Origin: Ailurus styani
Lineage: Eukaryota > Chordata > Mammalia > Carnivora > Ailuridae
Direction of reading: 5' to 3'
Length of the DNA: 64,000 nucleotides
NCBI GenBank assembly: GCA_002007465.1
Contig: LNAC01000039.1
Location: 1,118,997-1,182,996 of the forward strand
The position numbers and the translations under genes are program-made. Below are positions 55,110 to 64,000 of this stretch, one piece after another; positions within the stretch are counted from its first letter, which is position 1, and each line of letters starts with the position of its first letter. Below the pieces are notes generated by a model. It worked only from the letters and a program-made list of their open reading frames with translations, had not been told where the DNA came from and did no database searches.

Positions 55110-55860
55110 AATCCAAATCAGGTGCTTTGAAGAAAAGGAAGAAGTTGCCACATGAATGCATGTATTGTGGAGGAATTTGACCTAAATGGAGGAGTTGGGG
55201 ATGCTTCCCTGGAGAACTCACATTGGAGCTAATCTGTGAACAAGACTCAAAGTGGGAGAAAGCACTGTGCCCTAAGAGAAAACAGTATGTGCAAAAACCC
55301 GTAGCAGAAGGAGAATGATATTTTAAAGAACTGAAAGCAGACCAGTGGGGCTGGAGTACAGAGTGAGTGTAACATAAATTGAGGCAGGGGAAGCAAGATG
55401 CACCCACACTAAGGATTTTGTTACTTGTTCTAACAGTGAGATCACTCTGGCCGCTGTGTGGGAAACTGTAAGGAAGCTAGAATAGAGTGACCTTCGTAGG
55501 TGTCCAGGCCAGACATGAGGTAAGTTAGACCAGGGAGAAGTAGAGAGCTGGGAAGACATGTAAGCAATAGCAATAGATTTGGTGACAGGGGGTGAGAGAA
55601 AGAGGAATTTGTCAAGGAAGTTTCCTTAGTCCCGGGCATAGGAAACTGGGTAACTGATGGCAGATACAGAGAACACTGAAAGGGCAGCAGGTAGGGTGGA
55701 GTTGGGGAAGGGATGGGAAGTCTGCGAGGTCTGGTCTGAAGGAGCATGTTTGCTGTTCCTTTGATATTTACAAGTGGACACACCAGGCAGTCAATAGTAG
55801 TGTTGTTCTGGAGGGCAGAAGGACAACATGAGGCAGACATATAAAACTAGTATTCGTAGA
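55110..55860 (-). mobile_element. L2 fragment, antisense, long
   Basis: 'ggatgcttccctggagaactcacattggagctaatctg', 'acagtatgtgcaaaaaccc', 'gaactgaaagcagaccagtggggctggagtacagagtgag', 'gagatcactctggccgctgtgtggg' follow the L2 complement in order. Minus frames 55090-55840 (up to 132 codons, Leu/Ser/Pro-rich) are sense-L2 shadows with no intact reverse transcriptase. Confidence 0.75.
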
Positions 55861-58094
55861 CAGATGATAATTAAAGCTACAGATTCAGATAACACTACCC
55901 AGGGAGAGTACAGACAGTGAGGAAAGAAAAGGATCTGACAGAAAAAAAATCAGGACTGGCATTTCTGAAGAAGCCCCCTGAAATGTGTAGAGGTTGATGA
56001 TGTAAATGACCATCATTACCCCCCAGTATGTTTCTCTGCAGAGGTAGATGGAAGAGGGAACAGGTCAACTGGAGGAATTCATTCTCTGATACTTTCATAT
56101 AAAATTTGTATATAACATTATATTAGCTTCAGGTGGACAACATACAGATTATGTTTCAAAGGCAGTGAAACCATTAATTTTTCTCATATATCTAAAATAA
56201 TTACATAGAAAATGATCATATGGGGAGGGCCTTAGACTTCAAGAGGGAATAGTTTATGATACTCTCAGAATTTTCTTGTCAGCCACAAAGGATACTCTGT
56301 ATACGTTCCATTCATTTTGCAGGGTCCTTGCAACCCATAAGTAGGGAAAGGCAGGCACCAGCTCCCAAGGGACTTGCATGTTTGTTTGGGAATCATGACA
56401 AAACTTCACACTAACAAGCACTTCCAAATGAAACTATTATAGAGCTATACAAGAGAAAAAAAAATCACATTACGAAATTATGCAGGAATTCAAGGAGACC
56501 CAAATGTACTTTTCCTAGAAGGTTCTCAGTTGCTTTTGCTAATGAGACAAATAGCTCTGCTCCATAAATGCAGGGTGGAGAATGAAACAGAAATTACTGT
56601 GTTTTTCTCACCATCTGCAGAAATGGTTATTGAAGGGGAGAAGGTAAGCTGAGCAGGGGCGATTCACAGGAAACTGTCCACAGGGTGAGAGAGACTGAAA
56701 CTAATGAGACTTCTCTGAAAGCATACCCATGGGCTCCTAATGGGGTGTTGCAACATATACAATTGTATGCGTGTGTACATGTGTGGCCAAGAGGGAAATT
56801 TAAGGAATGCAGTGATAAAAGAACATGTATGATGGGATGTCTCCAGAGAACACATCTTCACCAATGTATCTATACTTTCTAGGCAGTAACTTGGACTTCA
56901 CCAGGTCAGTTATTCAGACTCTCAACCAATCTTCATCATCTTCAAGAGCACCCATTTAAGTGGGAGCTTCCCAGAGGATTACGGTCTACAATCCTGGAAA
57001 AGAAGACCAAGGAATAGGCCCTGTAAGAACAGACCACTCGGGCCCCTTATGCTCTTCCAGCTGAGGAAAACATGGCACCTGGCTTTTCTATGCTGTCTCC
57101 ACCTTCTCTCCCCAACCTAGGTAACAAAAGGTGAACACAGTCAAGATTCTCTGAGTCTGTGGATACATACCACAGACTTAACTTTCACCACTGATCCGGG
57201 GAATAATTTCTCAACGCACCATGGAGCTTTTGGCAATTCCCTCTTTCAACATGTATTTCTAAACTTGTGTGTTTACTTAGGGTTCATACACTTCATAATT
57301 CTGTTTTATTGAACTAACTACTGCCATAGCTGTTTCTACACCCTTAGGTGTCATCACAGTCTTTTTCTTGAAAATGCGAGCACTTGTTCAAACTGACTTC
57401 GGAACTATAATTTGTGGAACAGACTGAGTCACTGATCTCAGCTGGCTGCCTTTGTCCTGCTTGGTGTACTTCCTTCTTTTCTAACGGGAATTTTCTTTGA
57501 AGAAAAAAAATCACTTTTAGATTACTTGTTACAGAACTTTTTTTTGAAAGGGAGTTTTCTTGGGAAATTATATGAATCCAATGTTGAAGCTCTCAGAGAG
57601 CAAAAATGCTACTCTTTGATATATGTTGTGAACAAAAGAGCAGGAGAAAAATCATCTATTTGGAAATTGTTTTTTAAGACATTTTAACACGAAAAAATTT
57701 TTCTGAATAAAATTGATTTGGGGGTTGGCCACTACCTTGCCATTTAACTTCCCTAGGCCTCAGTATCCTTCTACCACAAAATAAATTAGTTAGATAAGAT
57801 AATTGTATGCTATCACATTGAGAAGAAACACAAAATCAAAAGTGTTTTTAATACTAAAATTAAAAACGAGATATGATCTACTAAGGCAAAAAGAATCCCA
57901 ATTTATAAACCAATAAAACAAGAGGTAAATAAAATATTATAAGGCCCTTTACTATAGGGGTCCTTTTCATAGCCAGTTCATGTAGAATCTCTCAAAAGGT
58001 GATCCAATTCACAAAAACTTATGAATTTAACCATCTGGAGCTATTATACTGCTTAAGTATGATACCTCTGTATATAGCCATCTATATATCAAAA
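55861..58094. other. No gene recognised
   Basis: Mostly unassigned AT-rich sequence. A weak MIR-like phrase ('ttaacttccctaggcctcagtatccttctac') lies at about 57745-57776. Confidence 0.45.
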
Positions 58095-58200
58095 TATATC
58101 AGATACATTGATGTTCTAGGCATTTCAGGCATTATCCAGGTTAATCTTCATAACTTGGCATTTACAGATAGGAAAACTGAGAATCAACTCTTATTTGAAC
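58095..58200 (-). mobile_element. MIR, antisense, partial
   Basis: 'catttcaggcattatccaggttaatcttcataacttggcatttacagataggaaaactgag' resembles the MIR complement. Confidence 0.5.
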
Positions 58201-59514
58201 CCCCAGCCCAATCTTCTGACATAAAGCATTTACACTAAAACTGTGCTTTGTAGACTTTGGTTCCAATGAGCCCTTACTCTGTCACAAAGAGAGATCTGGT
58301 CAAGTATATTTGTTCCTTTAAAATAGATGTTTGATTTAAGTTCCTTTTTCCTCCATTTCTTCCCCCAACTCCTTTCAATTTTAAATATTTTTTTCTCTTT
58401 TGTGGCTGGGTTTGATCTTAAACAGACTTCTCAGGAAAACTGTGTTCATATAAAACTGGAAGGCCAACAACCTTCCTGACTGGAATAGGCAGGTCATTTC
58501 TGAGGGCGTGGAGCTCTTGATGAGGGGAGGTAGCCCACCTCAGTAAGTCCCGAGAAGGGATTTTCCTCCATCATGTGTGACTCATGATCTATTCCATACT
58601 TCACTCTCTCTAGTTCATGTAAAATGTTATGAAGGCTATTTTCTTTCCTAAACGAAGTGTAAGAGGAATTTACCTTTATTCCAGCTCACTACTGAACCTA
58701 AGTGATCGCTAGGAGATTTAATGTCATTCTACAAAAGCAATTAATCTTAATGGTTACTCAAAATTGTTGTCTTCCCAGTTCTGAGTCTATAAGCAAATGG
58801 AGACCTTCCTAATACTGGCCTCAAATGTCAGTATTTTTCTTGCACACAGATCTCCTGGCATTGAAGCTGTGGGTTGAAAACAAATGACTCCAGTGCTAAC
58901 GCCTTAGGAAGATAACCTTTTTTTTTTTCTTTCTCATCTTTTCTTTTTAACCTGCCATTCATAGAGTAATAAGAACCTTGAGAGTTTTCTATTGTAGACG
59001 TGACTTTTAAAGGGAAAAGTTGGCAGAATATGCTCTATATGGACGGGATTTATTCTGAATGGATTTTTTTCTGTGGAATATTCTGGATTTCTGACTGAAA
59101 ACATCTTGGAAGTCCCAAAAGTTGGCATGCTGGTGGCAAATTTATGTTCCACATCTTTTTTAGCACATTGATGGTTGCTGCTTCCCATCTCTAGAGGATA
59201 ATGGATGGACCATGTTCCTTCAACCAACACAACTGTCCTCAGATAAATGGCTCGCATGGTGATACATCATCCTCACTGCAAGTTATTTTCACAGCACTTC
59301 CACTAAACAACTTACTTCATTGACATAGACAGTGTTTTCTTAGCCTGGCCCAGACAGAACTGGAAGGAAATCCTTTTCAGAACATGTGTTTCTCTGTCAC
59401 AGAGAAAGTATGAACCCAAAAGTTTGAAACTGGCACCACTTTATAAGCCTAGGTCTCACATTACTCCAAGAGTCACAATATCTTGGGAACCAGGTGTGCA
59501 GTCAAAAATAACTG
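58201..59514. other. No gene recognised
   Basis: Unassigned. The 107-codon minus frame 58934-59257 has no recognised domain and sits beside a T-run (58919-58928). Confidence 0.45.
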
Positions 59515-59660
59515 CTTTCATTTCTACAACACTTAGTGTCAACAAAACTCATTTACATACATTATTTCATTTGATTCTAACAATAAGCCTAAGGGGTAAC
59601 AGGACAAAACTATGATTGTTATTTTTCAGATAATAAAACCAAGATTCAAATCTTACTATT
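59515..59660 (-). mobile_element. MIR, antisense
   Basis: 'cattatttcatttgattctaacaataagcctaaggggtaac' and 'gttatttttcagataataaaaccaagattcaaatc' match the MIR complement. A second weaker MIR-like piece follows at about 59720-59825. Confidence 0.65.
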
Positions 59661-59825
59661 ATTAATTATTTTGAAACAATAGTCACTAATATGGAATGGG
59701 GGAGTTAGTACACAATGTAATTTCATACATATTACCACAGCTGCATTGACAACAACACTACAAGGAAGTAAGACAAATACTGTGATTCCAGTACTTTACA
59801 TGAAGAAACAGATTAATGAAGGCAA

Positions 59826-60359
59826 ACTTTATTACTATTTCTGCTAACAAAATGTCTCCACAGAGCTTTTGGCAGAACACACTCCCCTCAGTAACTGTCC
59901 CTTTTCGTGGGCAACTACGTGCAGGGGACAGGGCTTTCTGTGACATGTTCTGCTTGCTAGCTCCAACTCCGCCCCTTTCCTCCCACTCACTCCCAAACCT
60001 ACCGGTGAGCCTCAACACAGCTGTGGAGAACAACTCAATTAGACATATTTTTATTGATAATTTGAATAAAAGTAATATAAATAACATTACTGAAATTTTG
60101 GAAAATAGAAGAAGAGAAAACCACCAAGAAGTCCCATGACCCTAACTAAACCTCTGTTGGTATTAGGTTAAGTTTCCTCTACCTTTTTTTCCCCTATGCA
60201 TCTGCTTTTCTCCTATTTGTAATTACATGATAAATTTGTGTACATTTTAATTTTGTATTTTCAGTCAACAATTTTATCCTACACTAGTCATTCTTTTTAA
60301 TAAAAAAAAATAATGAATTTACTTCTTGGACACAGTAAATGTAAATTTCACAGATGTAG
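59826..60359. other. No gene; possible old L1 3' UTR
   Basis: Bases after about 60020 may be the tail end of the antisense L1 called at 60360, but divergence prevents a firm boundary. Frames 59758-60139 on both strands have no domain. Confidence 0.4.
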
Positions 60360-60520
60360 CTTTCCTGATATTTTGGATTGTTCCTTAGAGTAGATTCCCA
60401 GAAGTGGGACTACAAGATCAAAGAGCACAGATATTTTTCTGGCTCTTGATAGCACCAAACCACTTTTCTAAGTATTTGTCCTAATTTAAACTGCCATCAG
60501 CAAAATATAAGAGATCTATT
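60360..60520 (-). mobile_element. L1M-type fossil, antisense
   Basis: 'ccttagagtagattcccagaagtgggactacaagatcaaagagcac' and 'taatttaaactgccatcagcaaaatataagag' match the complement of an old L1 3' UTR. Confidence 0.68.
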
Positions 60521-60539
60521 TCATTAAGATAATTATTAA

Positions 60540-60632
60540 GTTTTTATTTTTGCTATTTTATTATTTAAATTTGTTAAATTATTTAAATATTATTTAAATT
60601 ATTTAAATTATTGCAATTATTTAAATATGGCT
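60540..60632. repeat. AT-rich 'atttaaatt' repeat tract
   Basis: Multiple overlapping 'ttatttaaat' units in about 90 bp; each unit centre (atttaaat) is palindromic. Confidence 0.85.
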
Positions 60633-61489
60633 AATTAGTACATTTCAACATTTTCTTTATTTTTATATTTTTTTGAATGATCCGTTCATGACAATTAGAC
60701 TTTAACAGTATCATTTCCTTGAATAGTTAAAACTATTACTGGTTCACAGGCCATGGAAAAAAAGGCATAATTAGGAAAAATAATGATTTCTAAAGTCATA
60801 GTTAAATGATTTGAAAGTTCTTCCACCCCCACCCCTCCCGGCAGTGTTCTCACATAATGTATCAGAGTTGATTCATGAATGTGATGTGTAAAGTACAGTG
60901 AAAATCACACCTATATCCATAAATGATCCCAAATTTAAACAATGCCGTCTTCACATTTGACTATTGTTCTCATTAACTAGCAACAAATAAGGGTATAGGT
61001 ATTATATCATGGGGCCAAACCCAGGCCCTACATAGCAACTAGGTTAACATATTTTAGGTAAATCAAGTAAACATACTGAGACTACGCCTTCATTTTTAAA
61101 AAGGAATAATACTAATCCCTACACAGGTCTGCTGAAAGGAGTGGGGAAACAGATTTACATGTGTATATTAAAATGTGAGAAATGATCAATTTTGGCTTAA
61201 GTTTTGAAATACGACTTTAAAGAGCTAAGAATCCCTAGTGAGATAACACTTGACACTAGACATGCCCAACATAGGTAAAACCTTCTCATTTTCTAGACAC
61301 TGAGGAGACACTGCTGAGACATACAAGGAATAGATAATGTTTTTTCTTCTATGTTTGAAGGCCAGTATTATTAAGAGACTTTATAAAATCTACCAACCCT
61401 CATTGTAACAAACCAACAGAGACTTGGCACTAGATAACTGGTTTCAAGTGGTAAATGTCTGTTCTTAATTCTAGGCTCCCATGGGACCA
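60633..61489. other. No gene recognised
   Basis: AT-rich unassigned sequence. Confidence 0.5.
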
Positions 61490-61565
61490 GAAACTGTAGA
61501 CTCTCCAATGTTTATTGCAATGCACAGCAGAGTAGGCATTCAATAAATATGTATTTACTGAATAC
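61490..61565 (+). mobile_element. L2 3' end fragment
   Basis: 'ccagaaactgtagactctcc...gcagagtaggcattcaataaatatgtatttactgaata' is a diverged L2 3' terminus. Confidence 0.6.
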
Positions 61566-62473
61566 AGAAACTAATCATGTCAGAGTAACTAGAAGTTATT
61601 GACTCCTACCTCAGGCTGGATAAATAATCTGACTAGAGGAACTTAACTTAGTTTGCTGAAGACATCTGTTTGAGAAGGAGTGGGAGTTAAATGACCTTAC
61701 TAGTGTAAAAAAAAAAAACAATACACAAATTTAAACACCAAATATATGCTACTAATAGCATTAAAAGGCCTCATTCTTGTGCCCTGGGTCTTCCAAAACA
61801 TATAAATGCAAAACACAGAGGAACCAGCTTGTGTTTGAAATCCCATCACTGTATCCTCTTGATAATCTTCAAGAAGCAAATCCAATGACCTTCATCAAAA
61901 TAGCCAAAAATGTTCATTTAAAAGGAAGAGGACTTAGTGTGACAAAAATGTATGTATCAAGGACAGTGAAAGGATCTAGTCCACTGACATGTTCAAACAT
62001 TTTAAGGAAAGCTATTATTTCAAGCACATGTCAAGATGATTAGGAGGGGGGTGTAATGAATTACAGAATAACCAGTGTTTTTGCCTGAGAGGTCCTTGAA
62101 CCATTCTGTACCTCCTGGAAATTGTTTACGTGCACAAGTCCTGTGATCATGGGGCTATGATTAGCGGATGCTGACAGTGTGACAGCAGAGGAAGGCATGA
62201 ATCACCACTGCTCCATATAGGAGAGAGCTGAGCAAAATCAACTCTGTCTTACAGTTGGACTTCTTTTTCCACATTCTCCCTAAATCCTGGTGACTTTGTC
62301 CTACAGGACAGGATGGGGAAATAGTGGGAAACTAATGACAAATGAATCCCACTATATTGGGAAATTCCACTTCTTCCTATAACTTTAATCATTTGGGAGA
62401 ATTATAATTTCTTAATTTATACCTAACAGTTAATAATCTCCCACCTTTTCTCCATATTGATCCATTGATTCAT
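61566..62473. other. No gene recognised
   Basis: Unassigned sequence. The 88-codon frame 61777-62043 has no recognised domain. Confidence 0.5.
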
Positions 62474-62549
62474 TATATATATATACATATATATATATAC
62501 ACATATACATATATATACATATACATATATATATATATACATATATATT
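62474..62549. repeat. (TA)n/(TATACA)n tract from a SINE tail
   Basis: About 75 bp of 'atatat' and 'acatatat' units, directly followed by the T-run of the antisense SINE at 62550. It probably grew from the SINE's A-rich tail. Minus frames reading Tyr-Ile repeats (62423-62776) are artefacts. Confidence 0.92.
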
Positions 62550-62733
62550 TTTTTTTTGAGAGGAAAAGAGAGAGAGGGGGCAGGGAAAGAGGGCGAGGGA
62601 GAGAGAGAATTCCAAGCAGCCTCCACATTGAACACAAAGCCTGATGCAGGGCTTAATTTCACAACCCAGAGACCATGACCGGAGCTGAAACCAAGAGTCA
62701 GAAGCTCAACCAATTGAGCCACCCAGGCACCCG
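62550..62733 (-). mobile_element. CAN-SINE, antisense, diverged
   Basis: T-run, 'gagaggaaaagagagagag', 'acagggcttaatttcacaac'-like middle and head complement 'caaccaattgagccacccaggcaccc'. Flanking 'ccattgatt' occurs at 62462-62470 and 62735-62743. Confidence 0.9.
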
Positions 62734-62743
62734 ACCATTGATT

Positions 62744-64000
62744 TTTTTTAATTGAGCTCCCCAAAGTGCCCAGCACTGCATTTCTAAGATGGTTCTATCA
62801 ATAGGAACACATTCATTTCTCCTCACTCTGTGCTTTTGTTGCCTCAAGAGCTCAAGATAGGAATGCTACCAGTCAAGAGAAGATCAATAACACTTGATGA
62901 CTTTCCCCAATCTCTAAGAAATATCCACCAATGAATTTGACAAGATGATTGAGTCATAATAAATATGTCACAGCATTAGAGATATTTTGTTATCATCACA
63001 AAATGATTGGAAAAGGTAGTCAGAAAAATGTCATTCCTGAACATAGTTAGAAATGTCTACCTTCAGCAACATCTGTACAATATTGCTTGGTTGAGATGTT
63101 CTACCTGCCAGCTGAAGCAAAGAACTAGGACAAAATGTGGTGACACGTGAAACTGCCTAAATCAGTCACAAGACATTAGTTTGCTTCGAGTATTGCCATT
63201 ATTAGATTGCAGAAGACTTTGCAGCTCTTAATTCCTTGAATTATTTATGTCTGACTCTATGAGCAAAGTATAGCCATTCCATATATTACTGTCCATTGGA
63301 GAGAAGTTCTTAAACAAAAGCAGATGCACTTTCATAGTCACCCATGTTGGAACTGGGAACACGGCCTCCTCTTATCTTCCCAAGGGTCCTTTCTTATCTA
63401 AGTCTGAAAGGCTGCCCCTGTCTAACGAATGGATGATAAGTTGGGGAGACAAGTTAACTATAGGTAACCAAGTAGAAAACATCCTCAGAATGACATGAGA
63501 TAAGACATTTAAAGAGAGGTGATGTCATCTTCTGATGTCTTTCCAGTGATTTCCTTAGAAATCTGTCCATGATCACTCATATAGAGGCAGAAAAAACAAA
63601 AAACAAAAACAAAAAAAACACAACCCTGGTGTTAGAGGAGGACCTTTATCCACAGCTGAAACTGATGAAGCCTCCTGGCAAAACCCCAAAGCACTTTGTT
63701 TCCTGTCTTCTCAAAGTCTTGACCTCCAGTATTTAAGGAACCAATAACATGTTCTCATTTCTCGAGTTATTTTTCTCATGCAACCCATGGCAGCTGTTTG
63801 CCAGCTCAGCATTCAGACTAATTTGTTACAGAAAATGGGGTTAATGTGTGTTTACCAAGGTCTAAAGATTAGCAAAAGGCCTAAATATATGTTATGTGCA
63901 ACCAAATAAGATGTGTAATACTTTCATAGTTACGTGTATTGTAAAGTTAGGACCTTGAGATTCAGAACATTTAATTTCTAGATATGTTCCAGTTTCTCAT
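62744..64000. other. No gene recognised
   Basis: Unassigned sequence. An (A)nC low-complexity run lies at about 63590-63622. No frame of note. Confidence 0.5.

Noticed and set aside
55442..55840. 132-codon minus-strand open frame rich in Leu, Pro and Ser
   Set aside because: It lies within an antisense L2 fossil; the sequence is explained by the repeat and carries no intact reverse-transcriptase motif.
1..64000. CRISPR arrays, operons, phage or plasmid features
   Set aside because: All repeats found are eukaryotic interspersed or simple repeats; no regularly spaced repeat-spacer pattern or bacterial gene signal exists.
1..64000. Endogenous retrovirus with intact genes
   Set aside because: No paired LTRs, primer-binding site or gag/pol/env-like frame was recognised; very old LTR fossils may escape detection by eye.

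Overview
This window is nuclear DNA of a carnivoran mammal. The main evidence is 18 copies of the tRNA-derived CAN-SINE family, with heads reading 'gcctgggtggctcagtggg', a C/T-rich middle and an 'aataaataaaatcttt' plus poly(A) end. Several have the subfamily signature common in caniform/arctoid carnivores (mustelids, bears, seals); I lean towards a mustelid but cannot prove it from sequence alone. CpG depletion, MIR and L2 fossils and L1 copies all fit a placental mammal. Nothing looks bacterial, viral or plasmid-like.

I could not support any host protein-coding gene, tRNA, rRNA or snRNA gene, CpG island or promoter. All open frames are short (at most about 145 codons). Those I could explain are repeat-derived: CAN-SINE, L1 ORF2, L2 or microsatellite. 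The window is therefore best read as intergenic or deep intronic sequence. Small unrecognised exons or a lncRNA cannot be excluded without transcript data.

Layout. 1-5 kb: a long L2 fossil (about 1.4 kb) and two CAN-SINEs. 5-10.7 kb: hAT and MIR remnants, a SINE, then a nested structure in which a younger, internally inverted (twin-primed) L1 and a SINE both interrupt an older L1. 11-25 kb: two copies of one hAT family in opposite orientation, several MIRs, a SINE followed by an exact 105-bp repeat across a single N (probable assembly error), a 239-base gap, a CA/GA microsatellite, and a poly(A)-only insertion with 14-bp target duplications. 25-37 kb: SINEs, two of them in close inverted pairs, a 13-bp minisatellite, a 9-bp-period TTACGTG triplet, and a 69-bp tandem duplication. 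37-44 kb: an L2 split by an L1 3' end, an antisense L2, an L1 3' UTR fossil, and a duplicated block about 2 kb from its partner and flanked by inverted arms. 44-53 kb: the most repeat-poor part, with simple repeats and a SINE containing a 36-base gap. 53-64 kb: DNA-transposon fossils, SINEs, L2/MIR remnants, AT-rich tracts.

There is no gene system here whose parts work together. The interest lies in retrotransposition history, local rearrangements, assembly artefacts and a few short motif clusters. I found no convincing undescribed biological system.
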